64,000 nt of DNA from Streptomyces sp. NRRL S-87 (lineage in GTDB: Bacteria; Actinomycetota; Actinomycetes; Streptomycetales; Streptomycetaceae), in assembly GCF_000719335.1 (NCBI RefSeq), contig NZ_JOGB01000008.1, forward strand, positions 62,001 to 126,000. Reading direction: 5' to 3'. The translations under genes were made by a program, and so were the position numbers. The notes under the pieces were generated by a model. The model was not told the origin of the DNA. It made no database searches and saw only the letters and a program-made list of their open reading frames with translations. Positions 27,021-35,822 of the stretch are shown in pieces (position 1 is the first letter of the stretch; every line of letters begins with the position of its first letter).

Positions 27021-28619
27021 TCACGACCGGCCACGATCCGCGAGTGTCGTCTGTACACGCGCTCGGCCAGGAGCCAACTCCACGTACTGAACTCCGAAGT
27101 AGCCTGCGGTTGCGGTGGGCCTTCGCTCGATGCTGTCCTCGGTGTCCCACCACTCGGCGACGATGCATAGCGCGGTGGCGTCGGAGGTTCGGGCACGCTC
27201 ATAGGACCACAGCTCGTACCGTTCCTTGGTCTTACTGAGAGGGTGATGCGAGCGCAGAGCGCAGGCGACGACGCCCGAGTGCGCTGGGTATCCGGGCAGC
27301 TCTTCGGGGGCTGGCGACCCGCCGGGACCGTACGGATTTGCCGCAAGGATGCCGACAACCCAGTCTTCGTTGTCCCATCGCTGGTCGGCGGGCTCCACGA
27401 TGTAGCCCAGCACCTCGAGCGGGACGCTACCAGCGACGCGCTGTCTCGTGACGGCTCGCTCGACCAAGGGTCGGAAGTACCCCCGGCTGGGAACGTCGAA
27501 CCTGCGGTAGAGCTGTTGCAGCGAGCCGGGGTCCAGGGGCATCCCTACAAGTTGGAACGACACGTTGCACCGCGATACGCGGCGAGTTCGCTCGGCGGAG
27601 ACATTGCCTGACATCGTGAAGAACCCGCCGTCGCACGCTTCGAAGTAGACGAACTCCTCACTGTGGTGGGGGTCTTCGAGTTCGTCAGTCCGTTCTTTCC
27701 ACCCCGTGAGCGCCTCTGCAAAGGAGCGAGCTCCAGTGCCGTGCCAGTTGCGGCGGTGCTGCTGGATGCTCCACTGGCCCTTCCGGCCGATCCACCCGAG
27801 CTCGTCGAGCGACTGCAGGAGGCGGAGCAGTTCTCGTTGGTCCCAGGCTCCGACCGGCATGTCCAGGGACACGCCGCTCCCAGCGGCTGGCACCCAGTCA
27901 ATGTCAGGCAGGTCGAGGCAGAACACGGTGGAGTCGAAACCCCCGTCTCCCTGGAACCATGTCACGTCCTCACCACTGGCTGTGAGCAGCCTATAGGCGC
28001 TCTCCGGCAGAGGCCGCAGCTGCTTGCGTGACCGCCTTGCAGCCTTCTCGGTTTGGGATGCCTTCTCTCCATAGTGAACGTTGCCGTGGACAACCAGTTG
28101 ATCGTGCTTGAGCCGGAGCATCCGTTCCAGCTCCTGCGGCTCCCTCAGTGCAAGAAGGATGTCAGTCTCGTCGAAGACGAGGATCAAACCCTCCTGGCGG
28201 AAGTCCACAATCTCCTTCTCTGCCTCTGCGTTGATGCCGAGCATCGTGAACAGGACGCCGACGACCGTGCCGTCGACACGTCGCAGTCGGGCTCGGATCG
28301 CCTGGATGATGTCGGTGCCGGCCTGGTGGTTCTCCCACTTCGCTTCGACGAGGTAGCGGCTATTGTGCGAGATCACCGCGAAGTCGGTTTGGCGCCGCCC
28401 AGCCATCCTCGGGTTGTGTGGCGCCTCGAAGTGGGCCCTCTGGAAGGCACGCTCGAGCAACGCCTCGAGCTTGTATCCCCGGCTCTGCGGAGCTGGGATC
28501 GCCCGCACCGCATGAAGCTCGCTGAGTAGATCCGATTCGTGCCACGGCCGGATCTCGAATCGGTCCTCGCCCTCTGGGGCCGGGCTTTCCCCTGCGGGTT
28601 CCTCGTCGTGGTGACTCAT
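27021..28619 (-). CDS. PD-(D/E)xK nuclease-domain protein, probable defence gene
   Basis: The N-terminal 150 residues of this 532-residue protein resemble restriction endonuclease-like (Mrr-type) domains: GYKLEALLERAFQRA, the metal-binding Asp in GRRQTDFAV, then YLVEAKWE and the helix TDIIQAIRARLR. Around residue 115-165 comes GVLFTMLGIN and LILVFDETDILLAL. The long C-terminal part is unrecognised and may sense a trigger or bind DNA. No methylase partner is adjacent, so it may act alone against modified or foreign DNA. Restriction-like activity is inferred from the fold only. Confidence 0.78.
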   Translation of the reverse strand: MSHHDEEPAGESPAPEGEDRFEIRPWHESDLLSELHAVRAIPAPQSRGYKLEALLERAFQRAHFEAPHNPRMAGRRQTDFAVISHNSRYLVEAKWENHQAGTDIIQAIRARLRRVDGTVVGVLFTMLGINAEAEKEIVDFRQEGLILVFDETDILLALREPQELERMLRLKHDQLVVHGNVHYGEKASQTEKAARRSRKQLRPLPESAYRLLTASGEDVTWFQGDGGFDSTVFCLDLPDIDWVPAAGSGVSLDMPVGAWDQRELLRLLQSLDELGWIGRKGQWSIQQHRRNWHGTGARSFAEALTGWKERTDELEDPHHSEEFVYFEACDGGFFTMSGNVSAERTRRVSRCNVSFQLVGMPLDPGSLQQLYRRFDVPSRGYFRPLVERAVTRQRVAGSVPLEVLGYIVEPADQRWDNEDWVVGILAANPYGPGGSPAPEELPGYPAHSGVVACALRSHHPLSKTKERYELWSYERARTSDATALCIVAEWWDTEDSIERRPTATAGYFGVQYVELAPGRARVQTTLADRGRS

Positions 28620-28760
28620 ACTCAGTCATCCTGGCGCACGCCTGTGACAAGCGCCCGTGAGCTGCTGCATAGCCCTTGACTCCTTCTGGCAAGAGCTCTC
28701 CCAACTGGCAGCGTCGGCCATCGACCGCTCCTGCCGGAAGTCCGATCGATATACCACTCG

Positions 28761-29165
28761 TTATTCCAGGTAGGCACCGGCAAAGATGCCGTCGAAGCCG
28801 AGCGCGGCGAGGCCCTGCTCGACCGTGGGGTAGGTCGTGCCGTACGGGCTGGCGATCAGGGCGTCAATGTCGGCACGGCTGATCTCGGGTTCGAGCCACT
28901 GGTTGCTGCACCGGCAGCGGATCCAGACGTTGCGGCCGTGGTTGATGAACAGCCAGTCGCGTCGGGCCCGGCACGTCGAGCACATCACGGGGATGCCGCC
29001 GAGGGCGAGTTCGTGTGGGTTGCTGACGCAGCGTGTCGCGTCGGGGCCGTCGGCTGGCTGTGTCTCGTACTGGAGTTGCAGCAGGGGGTCGGCGCCCGTG
29101 GGAAGGATGGGCAGCGCGGGTGCCGACTCCGTGGTGCGGTCGGTGGTTCTGGGCACGAGCATCAT
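28761..29165 (-). CDS. Small protein with zinc-ribbon-like Cys cluster
   Basis: The 134-residue protein has RCVSN, then VMCSTCRARRDWLF and WIRCRCSNQW: a CxxC and a CxC suited to zinc binding. It has an acidic, aromatic C-terminus. Such proteins recur in Streptomyces elements without known role. The second codon is also ATG, so the start may be three bases shorter. Confidence 0.68.
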   Translation of the reverse strand: MMLVPRTTDRTTESAPALPILPTGADPLLQLQYETQPADGPDATRCVSNPHELALGGIPVMCSTCRARRDWLFINHGRNVWIRCRCSNQWLEPEISRADIDALIASPYGTTYPTVEQGLAALGFDGIFAGAYLE

Positions 29166-29273
29166 CTCCCGGTCGAGGGCTTCCTGTTTTCATCCGTAAC
29201 AGCAGGTGAAACCGGCTGTCCAGGCATTTCGTGGAGTCTGGCCGGTCGTTGGCAGGCCCTCCGTACGCGCTGA

Positions 29274-31034
29274 TCAGCGGCGCGGTGGGCCGCTGCGCGG
29301 GTCAGAGACGGCAGGGCGCGGCACCATTGTGGGTGCGTTCCGTTCGCTGGTGCGGTTGGCTGAGATCTTGGTCGGGCTGGTGCCGACCTGCGGGCGACCC
29401 GGAGCTTGGCCCGGGTGGGCGGGAAGCTGGGCGATCCGGCGCAGGCGCCAGACCAGGACGTCGTTCACGTCCGCGGCGGTGTCGAGTTCGCGCATGTCGA
29501 TGGCCTGTTGCAGGAGGGCCTCGGGGGAGTGGCCGGCCTGCTCGGCCTGGGCGAGGGTGGCGACCAGGGCGTCGGTCTTCGTCGGCGTGCCATCTGCTCG
29601 TACGCACTGCTCCGGCAAAGCCGCGCGGAGGGTGGCCTCGTGCGTCCGGCGTTGGGCCAGGGGGAGGGCACGGCCTTGGTCGTGCAGCACCCGCATCGGC
29701 GTGGCCGCGGCCTGACGGTAGGCGGTGCGCAGATACTCGGCGGCCTGTCGGGAGGCATGGGCCTGCTGGGCGTGACCGTGAGCGGAGTGCCAGCGGGCGG
29801 CGGCAAGGGTGACCAGGACGAGGGTGGAAACGAGCATGGCGGTGGTGCCGCCGTCCTCGCCCCGGCCAAGCGCGCCGCCGGCCTGGACGATGCCCCGGGC
29901 GGCCGAGCGGAGCGCCCGGGTGTCGGCGCGCTCTGCTCGGACGTGGCTGCGGGTCGCTCGCTCGAAGGCTCGGGCGGCAGCAGCCAGCTCGGCGCGAATG
30001 GCGGCCGGGGAGGTCTGGGCGACCGCGTCCAGGAGTTCGCCGACACCGACGAGTTGGTCGGCGGCTTCATCGTCGTCGCTGTCGAGGAGGACAGCGGCAC
30101 GCTCGGCACTGCCGGTGGCGCTGCGTCGCGCTCGGGCGGGCGGGGACCAGTCCGCCCGGCCGTCGGCGGCCGAAGGCGTTGCCCGCTCGGCGGTACCGTC
30201 GGCCAGCCGGAGGCGGATCTTGGGAAGGGAAAGGTCGGGGGCCAGCTTGGAGCCGGGGTACCAGACCGGTTCGCCGTGGCGATTGCGGTCGCCGGGGAGG
30301 GCGACGTTATAGCCGAGCGCGTCACCGGACGGGGCGTGGCGCATCTTCACGCGTAGGCCCGCCTCGCGGAGCCGGGTGAAGAACTCCTTCTCGTCGTCCG
30401 CTCCCGCGACGGCCTGGCGGACGGCTTCGCGGAGCGTCTCGCGGGAGGTCTCGGGGCGGCCGGTGCGTTCGGCCTTGAACTTCTCGGCGCTGCTGGGGTT
30501 CTTCGCTGCGGTGCCGTCGCCGGCGTTGAGGCGGCGCAGGCCCATCTCCTCCTCGATGCGCCGGCAGACGGCCTGGGCCTTGTTGAAGTCGTAGTTGAGG
30601 CGGGGATTGCGCAGGTCGCCACGGACCAGGGTGGCGACGATGTGGATGTGGTCTTCTGCGTGACGGACGGCGATCCACCGGCAGCCGTCAGGATCACCGT
30701 CCGGGGCGATGCCGGTGGCGTGGACGATGCGCTGGGCGACGGCGTTCCACTCCTCGTCGGAGAGCCGCCGGTCGCCGGGGGCGGTCCGGACCGAGCAGTG
30801 CCACACGTGCTTGGCGGGCGCGCGGTCGTCGGCCTGCTTGACCCGGAGGTCGAGGGCGGCGGTGAGGCGGGCGAGGGTGACTTGCGGGTCGGTGTCGCGG
30901 CCGGGGTCGGGGGCGAAGCCGTCCCAGGAGCCGACGAGGTGCGCGTCGGTGTGTTCCTCGCGCCGGCCGGGGCCGTAGAGGTAGACGAGGAGTCCGTGGG
31001 TGCGGGAGCCGCGTCCGATGTCGGGAACCATCAC
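29274..31034 (-). CDS. Relaxase (MOB-type), complete
   Basis: This 586-residue protein should nick one strand at the transfer origin and carry it into the recipient. It begins IGRGSRTHGLLVYLYGPGR, an N-terminal pattern of actinobacterial relaxases, and has the metal-binding HIHIVATLVRG near residue 130. The Ser/Thr/Tyr-rich N-terminal motif includes a Tyr at about residue 19, a possible nucleophile. The C-terminal third contains helical segments and a transmembrane-like stretch (TTAMLVSTLVLVTLA). GTG 31034 overlaps the MobC stop (GTGA). Confidence 0.88.
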   Translation of the reverse strand: MMVPDIGRGSRTHGLLVYLYGPGRREEHTDAHLVGSWDGFAPDPGRDTDPQVTLARLTAALDLRVKQADDRAPAKHVWHCSVRTAPGDRRLSDEEWNAVAQRIVHATGIAPDGDPDGCRWIAVRHAEDHIHIVATLVRGDLRNPRLNYDFNKAQAVCRRIEEEMGLRRLNAGDGTAAKNPSSAEKFKAERTGRPETSRETLREAVRQAVAGADDEKEFFTRLREAGLRVKMRHAPSGDALGYNVALPGDRNRHGEPVWYPGSKLAPDLSLPKIRLRLADGTAERATPSAADGRADWSPPARARRSATGSAERAAVLLDSDDDEAADQLVGVGELLDAVAQTSPAAIRAELAAAARAFERATRSHVRAERADTRALRSAARGIVQAGGALGRGEDGGTTAMLVSTLVLVTLAAARWHSAHGHAQQAHASRQAAEYLRTAYRQAAATPMRVLHDQGRALPLAQRRTHEATLRAALPEQCVRADGTPTKTDALVATLAQAEQAGHSPEALLQQAIDMRELDTAADVNDVLVWRLRRIAQLPAHPGQAPGRPQVGTSPTKISANRTSERNAPTMVPRPAVSDPRSGPPRR

Positions 31035-31696
31035 AGCCGCCTGGTCACCAGGTCGTTCGCCGCGTCGTCGAGGCGGCCGAGGGACCGGGTCAGAACGCTC
31101 AGTGCGTGGTCGAGTTCGCCGGGGCGGGGCTGTCCGCCGGCGTTGTGAACGTAGGCGATCTGGTTGATGTTGTTGCCGATCCGGGCCAGGGCGGTACGCA
31201 GGGCAGCGAGTTCGTCGATGGCCGCGTCGAGTTGTTCGTTGGTGTGCAGGGCGGTCGAACCGCGGGCGGCGGCGAGGCCGGCGGCGGCAAGGAAGCGGGC
31301 GACGGTGACGCCGCGCTGCGCGGCGGCGGCGGCGATCTCGGCTTTCTCGTCGTCGGAGAGGCGGGTGGTCGTCTTGCGGGTGCGCTCGCTCGGGTTGCGG
31401 CTGCGGCGGCGCGGTTTGCGGTCGGGGAAGGCGGGCGTGCTCGGGCTCGGCTGCTCGCGGTGGTCGTCGTGGTCGGCTTCTCCCCCGGTGACCGGCGCCC
31501 CCTGGTGCCCGTTGCCCGGTTGGTTCCCGAGCGCCCTCGCTCGGGAACCAACCGGGCTTCCCCCGCCCTTCCGGGCGGGGGCAAGTGCGTACGACGGGCC
31601 GTAGGACCGTCGTACGCGATAGCTTGCTCCGCCGGAAGCCGTCGTGGGGTCACGCTGCTGTCCGGCGGTGGTTACCGCCGGGTCGTCGCTGGTCAC
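31031..31696 (-). CDS. MobC-like relaxosome protein
   Basis: The C-terminal 120 residues match MobC/ribbon-helix-helix mobilisation proteins: RKTTTRLSDDEKAEIAAAAAQRGVTVARFLAAA, then LRTALARIGNNINQIAYVHN and LGRLDDAANDL. MobC opens the transfer-origin DNA for the relaxase. The N-terminal 100 residues are disordered. GTG 31696 is chosen because it overlaps the preceding stop (GTGA); the open frame upstream lies over the small gene 31693-31917. Confidence 0.85.
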   Translation of the reverse strand: MTSDDPAVTTAGQQRDPTTASGGASYRVRRSYGPSYALAPARKGGGSPVGSRARALGNQPGNGHQGAPVTGGEADHDDHREQPSPSTPAFPDRKPRRRSRNPSERTRKTTTRLSDDEKAEIAAAAAQRGVTVARFLAAAGLAAARGSTALHTNEQLDAAIDELAALRTALARIGNNINQIAYVHNAGGQPRPGELDHALSVLTRSLGRLDDAANDLVTRRL

Positions 31697-31917
31697 CTGC
31701 TCGTCTCCGGGTCCTGCTGCTGGATTTCGCGGACGAGTTCCTCGATCCAGTCCATGGCCAGGACCGGGTGGTGCAGGGTCCAGGGGCGATCGTGCTGCTC
31801 TCGTTGCACGATCCAGGTGGTGTCGGGGCCGGACTGGGCGCGGTGGAGATGACCGCGCTGGTGAAGAACGGTCAGCCAGGAGTCGACTTCGGCGGGAGTG
31901 GCCGGGTGGGTGCGCAT
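31693..31917 (-). CDS. Small protein upstream of mobC
   Basis: This 74-residue protein (PATPAEVDSWLTVLHQRGHL, then HHPVLAMDWIEELVREIQQQ) is globular and amphipathic, with no known domain. It is the first of three coupled genes leading to MobC and the relaxase, so an accessory role in mobilisation is likely. Confidence 0.72.
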   Translation of the reverse strand: MRTHPATPAEVDSWLTVLHQRGHLHRAQSGPDTTWIVQREQHDRPWTLHHPVLAMDWIEELVREIQQQDPETSR

Positions 31918-31968
31918 CGGGGTTCTCCGCTTCTGCTCTGGAGGGATGTGGCGCGGGTGTCCGGAGCG

Positions 31969-32644
31969 GGTGACCGGCTGGGGTGACCGGCTCGGTCACC
32001 CGCTCCGTGGTGTCCGGTCAGTTCCGGGTGGAGGTGACCGGCTGTCCGTGCTGGGCGCGGAGCTGGGCCATCAGGGCGGTCAGGGTGTCGCTGGAGAGCG
32101 GGATCTGCTGACCGCGGATCGCCTGGGCGACCACCTTGCGGGTCAGTTTGTCCTCGGCCCTGACCGCTGACCGGGCGATCTTCAGCAGTTCCTCGGTGTC
32201 CGGGTCGGGCCGTCGCTCACCGGGTGTCCGGGCCTCTCGGTCAGTGGCCGGCGGCGGAGTGAACGGCGGGGTGGTGCCTGCCGCCGGGCTGTCCTGGTCG
32301 CTGGTGACCGGGGCGGTGTCGTGGGGGCGGTCAGTGACCGGCCGAGCCGAGTCCGACTGTCCGGGCAGGTCAGCGGCCTCGTGCGACCGGCCTCGGTCAT
32401 CGGTGACCGGGTTGCTGCTGCCCACCGGGGCGCTGTCCCCGGTCAGTGACCGGGAGGCACGAGCCTGCTTTCCCGGAGACAGCGGCGGCCGGTCGGTGAG
32501 GGCGGTGACCGGCTGACCGGGCTTGACCTGACCGACCGCCGACCGGTTCTGACCGGCCCGGTCAGTCCGGGTTACCTCGACGGCGGCGCGCCGGTCACCC
32601 TGACCGGGGTGACCAAGGTGACCAAGGTGACCGGGGTGACCGGG
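31969..32644. repeat. Dispersed GGTGACCGG repeats
   Basis: The 9-mer GGTGACCGG occurs eight times on the plus strand (near 31969, 31982, 32033, 32303, 32402, 32503, 32627 and 32636) and once on the minus strand (CCGGTCACC near 32591). Two more copies have AGTGACCGG (near 32334 and 32445). The copies lie in different reading frames of the gene at 32018-33097 and in the gap before it. The spacing is irregular. They could be binding sites for a transfer or replication protein. Confidence 0.7.
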
Positions 32645-33097
32645 GTCCTCGCGGTCCTTGACCGGCCCCCGGGCGATGAGGATGTAGAGGTGGACCGCTC
32701 CGGCCAGGGCGAGCGGGGCGATGGTGGACAGCACCGCGACCACCGTGTCCCCGAGCCGGAGGCCGTTGCCGGCGACCGCGTACTCGTTGAGCCGCACCGC
32801 GTGGAGCGCGTTGGCCCAGATGCTGGCGGCGGTGGCCGTGCCGAAGAGCGTCCAGACGTAGAGCCGGGCGCGCAGCGGCGCGTCGCGGAGGACCAGGAGC
32901 GCCCGGACGCCGTAGGCGATGAACCCGTCGATCACCAGGGGGAAGAGGTAGGTGAGGAAGCCTCGGATGTGGATGGCGACGGCCATCTGCTGCAGCGCGT
33001 CGTACGACAGCGCGCATCCCGCGCCGCCGAGGATGATGACGACCGCGCGGTCCCAGCCGGATATGTGCGCCGTCTTCGGCGCGGTCATGGCGGTCAC
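32018..33097 (-). CDS. DUF2637 membrane protein with repeat-rich tail
   Basis: The first 150 residues of this 359-residue protein hold four hydrophobic helices (WDRAVVIILGGAGCALSYDALQQMA, IRGFLTYLFPLVIDGFIAYGVRALLVL and following), matching DUF2637, a family common beside replication and spread genes of Streptomyces plasmids. A tail of about 200 residues contains a Gly-His-Pro/Leu repeat and many Pro-Val-Thr triplets, both encoded by the GGTCACC repeat. The end (AEDKLTRKVVAQAIRGQQIPLSSDTL) resembles a winged-helix segment. GTG 33097 overlaps the WhiB stop (GTGA); ATG 33088 is an alternative. Confidence 0.8.
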   Translation of the reverse strand: MTAMTAPKTAHISGWDRAVVIILGGAGCALSYDALQQMAVAIHIRGFLTYLFPLVIDGFIAYGVRALLVLRDAPLRARLYVWTLFGTATAASIWANALHAVRLNEYAVAGNGLRLGDTVVAVLSTIAPLALAGAVHLYILIARGPVKDREDPGHPGHLGHLGHPGQGDRRAAVEVTRTDRAGQNRSAVGQVKPGQPVTALTDRPPLSPGKQARASRSLTGDSAPVGSSNPVTDDRGRSHEAADLPGQSDSARPVTDRPHDTAPVTSDQDSPAAGTTPPFTPPPATDREARTPGERRPDPDTEELLKIARSAVRAEDKLTRKVVAQAIRGQQIPLSSDTLTALMAQLRAQHGQPVTSTRN

Positions 33098-33660
33098 GCC
33101 GCCGTCCCGAAGTCGTCGCGACCCAGGCGCTCGCCGCCGGCCTCGGACGAGGCGGTGGCCGTTTCGGGCTGGTTCAGGTCTCGGTTGCGTAGGGCGCGGC
33201 GGAGTTCGCGGTACCGCTTCTGGGCGTGCTCCTCGGTGATCTTGAGGAGCCAGGCCAGGCGCTGCTCGGTCACTCCGTGGCGGTAGGCGGCGCGGATGAC
33301 CGCGCGGCGCTCGGCCTTGGTGAGGTGGATGTCGCGACCGGCGATGGTGTCGTTGACGCGGCTGTAGTCGAGGCGGTGGGCGATCTTCTCGTGCAGTGGT
33401 CCGCGCTCCTCTTCGGTCAGTCCGCCTCGGATGCCGTCGGTGTCGCCGGCTTCCAGCGCGGCGTCCAGGCAGGTGCGGCGGACCGGGCACTGGCCGCACA
33501 GCGCCTTCGCTGCGGTGATCTTGTCGGTCTCATCGGGGTCCGGGAAGAAGATCTCGGGGTCCACCGGGTTGTACTCGGTGCTCTGGCAGACGGCCTGGTC
33601 CCGCCAGGTGTGGTCGCCGAGCGACCGGTGGCGGACAGGGCTGTGCGTCGTGCTGGTCAT
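33094..33660 (-). CDS. WhiB-family iron-sulfur regulator
   Basis: The 188-residue protein has the four-cysteine pattern of WhiB proteins: Cys in AVCQS, then ALCGQCPVRRTC. It also has the turn-forming segment GIRGGLTEEER. WhiB proteins hold a 4Fe-4S cluster and act with sigma factors on promoters. A second half, longer than in most WhiB proteins, contains HLTKAERRAVIRAAYRHGVTEQRLAWLLKI, an apparent added helix-turn-helix. It may control the mobilisation/replication block in response to redox state. Confidence 0.9.
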   Translation of the reverse strand: MTSTTHSPVRHRSLGDHTWRDQAVCQSTEYNPVDPEIFFPDPDETDKITAAKALCGQCPVRRTCLDAALEAGDTDGIRGGLTEEERGPLHEKIAHRLDYSRVNDTIAGRDIHLTKAERRAVIRAAYRHGVTEQRLAWLLKITEEHAQKRYRELRRALRNRDLNQPETATASSEAGGERLGRDDFGTAA

Positions 33661-33776
33661 GCGGGTGCTCCGATCGCTCTCCGCGCGCAGGGGCGTCGGC
33701 GGAGAGGTGCGCTGGGTCGGGGAAGGCTCGGGGCGGCGCGCAGCAGGCGCGGCCAGGCGCGGTGGCCTGGGGCGGG

Positions 33777-34475
33777 TCAGGCCGCGAGACGGTGTCGTCT
33801 GCGGTCGACCTGCTCGAACTCGACCCGGGTGGTCATCTGTGCGAGCCGGGAGGCGACCCGGTCGCCGAGGTGGGCCCGGAGGTCCCTGATCGCCAGGTTG
33901 GTGGTGATCAGGGTCGGAAGCTCGTAGTTGTACCGGCGGTTGATCAGCCGGTACGTCACTTCCTCGACCCACTCGCTGGCCTTGGCCGCGCCGAGGTCGT
34001 CGATGATCAGCAGCGGGCAGCGGCTGACGGCGGCCAGCTCCCGCTCGCTGTCGGCTCCGGGCCGGGGTCGCAGGTCGGCGTACAGGTCGGCGGCGGTGGT
34101 CGCGCGCCAGCGCACGCCGACTCCGCTCTGTACGAGCCGCCGGACCGCGCCATACGCCTGGTGTGTCTTGCCCGCGCCGACGACGCCGGCCATCAGCAGG
34201 CTGGGTCCGGTGGTGACCTGCCGCCTGGCTCCCTGGTTGGGGGCGACGGCGGCCTCGGCGACGGCCCGGACCCAGGCCAGGACCTGGGGGTGGTCGGCGA
34301 CGGCGGCCCGGTAGCGCGGGGGCATCCCGGCCGACAGCGCCTCCAGCGGGGAGACGGTCTCGGGCTCCTGGGCCGGTGCGGCGCCGGGGTCGATGTTGCG
34401 GGCGGCCAGGATCCGGGCCATCCGGTCCAGGGTGCCCTCGCCGAGGGTCTGTGGTTCGCGGTGACGGGTGCGCAT
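33777..34475 (-). CDS. DnaC-like AAA+ helicase loader
   Basis: This 232-residue ATPase has Walker A LLMAGVVGAGKTH, Walker B LLIIDDLGAAKASEW and sensor text PTLITTNLAI followed by RVASRLAQM, typical of DnaC/IstB-type loaders. With the adjacent replication initiator it should place the host helicase on the element origin. ATG 34475 is chosen because it overlaps the upstream stop (ATGA). Confidence 0.88.
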   Translation of the reverse strand: MRTRHREPQTLGEGTLDRMARILAARNIDPGAAPAQEPETVSPLEALSAGMPPRYRAAVADHPQVLAWVRAVAEAAVAPNQGARRQVTTGPSLLMAGVVGAGKTHQAYGAVRRLVQSGVGVRWRATTAADLYADLRPRPGADSERELAAVSRCPLLIIDDLGAAKASEWVEEVTYRLINRRYNYELPTLITTNLAIRDLRAHLGDRVASRLAQMTTRVEFEQVDRRRHRLAA

Positions 34476-35494
34476 CACAGCTCCTCGGCGTAGGCGGCAG
34501 CGGCGCTGGCCGGGTTGGTCCACGCCTGATGGGCGGGCACGTTAGGCCGGATTCCCGGCCGCGCCAAACCACCGGGGCGCGCGTTCATGGCCTCGTTGAC
34601 CATGCTGGTCAGCACGCTCGGGTGCTTGGGGTTGGCCGCGAAATTCGCCAGCCCGGCCCTGATGTGCTCCGGCGCGATGCCCTCACCCAGGAGCTTCTTG
34701 GTGATCCGGCCGAGGTGTCCGATCACGTCGCTGGGCGGGCGCTCGTCGCAGGCGGCAACGTACTCGCCGACGAGCTGGTTGGCCGAGACGCCGTCTGCGG
34801 GCGCCATGCGCCCCGTAGGGACAAGAGATCCAGGATCCAAGATCCTAGATCCAGGCGCCGAGCCCTCTCCGACGCCTCGGGGAAGGTTCGGGGAACCCTC
34901 GGAGGATGCCTCCCGACCTGTGCTCTTCGCTGCAGCCTGGCTAAGGGCGCCGCCCGCGTGGTCGGCGGCCTCCTGCCAGTCGGCGGAGGCCCCACCCGTG
35001 TGTCCGGGAGACGTCGACGTGGTCTTGGCGGGCAGGTCGAAAGCTCGGGGAGCGTTCGGCGAGGTCTCGGCAAGTCCTCGGGGAGCAGTAGACGAACCCT
35101 CGGTCCGCTTGGTGCAGGAGCCCTTGCAGGGCGCACACCGGTCGGCAGCCTGGTGCTGCGGGCAGGAGGGCAGACGCGACTGGCTCGGCTTGTCGATCTT
35201 CTGGTGGTCGGACCAGGTCACGATGTGGAGGTAGCGGCGGCCGTCGCAGCCGGTGTACCGGCAGATCAGGCCGGCGGTCGCGAGCTGGTGGAGGTCGTCT
35301 TCGACGTGGACCGAAGTGTGCTCGGCGCGGAGGGGCCAGAGGAGCCCGGCGATGATCGCGGCGTTGTCGCGGTGGCGACCGTGGTCGTCAGCCTGGGTGA
35401 GCAGTCCGAAGAAGGTCCGCTCTGCCTCGACGCGCACTTCGGCCAGCGACTCGGAGACGAATGCCTCCGGCTTGATGGTTCGTATCCGCGCCAT
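34475..35494 (-). CDS. Replication initiator-like protein with winged helix
   Basis: The N-terminus (ARIRTIKPEAFVSESLAEVRVEAERTFFGLLTQADDHGR, then ATAGLICRYTGCDGRRYLHIVTW) matches phage and element replisome-organiser proteins. A Cys-rich CAPCKGSC segment follows. The middle is disordered, and the C-terminal region (NQLVGEYVAACDERPPSDVIGHLGRITKKLL) is a helical DnaD-like region. With the DnaC-like protein encoded next, it forms a replication module, suggesting the element replicates after excision. Confidence 0.82.
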   Translation of the reverse strand: MARIRTIKPEAFVSESLAEVRVEAERTFFGLLTQADDHGRHRDNAAIIAGLLWPLRAEHTSVHVEDDLHQLATAGLICRYTGCDGRRYLHIVTWSDHQKIDKPSQSRLPSCPQHQAADRCAPCKGSCTKRTEGSSTAPRGLAETSPNAPRAFDLPAKTTSTSPGHTGGASADWQEAADHAGGALSQAAAKSTGREASSEGSPNLPRGVGEGSAPGSRILDPGSLVPTGRMAPADGVSANQLVGEYVAACDERPPSDVIGHLGRITKKLLGEGIAPEHIRAGLANFAANPKHPSVLTSMVNEAMNARPGGLARPGIRPNVPAHQAWTNPASAAAAYAEEL

Positions 35495-35495
35495 G

Positions 35496-35822
35496 TCAGC
35501 GGCCCCGACCGGCGGCGACCAGGTCGCTGCGTGTGAGGGTGGCGTCGGCGAGGTGGAGGGTGTGCGGTCGCGTCCAGTCCGCCTGCGGCCAGGCCCGCAG
35601 GATCCAGCGGCCCGCGACCCTGGCGGTGGTGCGGCCCAGATCCATGGTCTTCCCGGCCTCGTCCTTGACGACGGCGTGCAGGTGGGGCCACGTCTGCTTC
35701 GGGTCGTCGAAGCTGACCCGGATGGTGGCCGCGCCCGCGATCATGTCCGCGAGCTGGGCGGCGAGGCGGCGCTGGCGGCCAGCGTCCGGGCAGGCCGGGG
35801 TTCCGATCGGCATGGCGAGCAT
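35496..35822 (-). CDS. Small hypothetical protein behind conserved leader
   Basis: This 108-residue protein (CPDAGRQRRLAAQLADMIAGAATIRVSFDDPKQTWPHLHAVV, then RWILRAWPQAD) is compact and unrecognised. ATG 35822 follows ACGGAG six bases upstream. It heads the mobilisation/replication operon and is preceded by the second copy of the conserved leader, so its expression may be controlled in the same way as the transfer operon at 1263. Confidence 0.7.
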   Translation of the reverse strand: MLAMPIGTPACPDAGRQRRLAAQLADMIAGAATIRVSFDDPKQTWPHLHAVVKDEAGKTMDLGRTTARVAGRWILRAWPQADWTRPHTLHLADATLTRSDLVAAGRGR

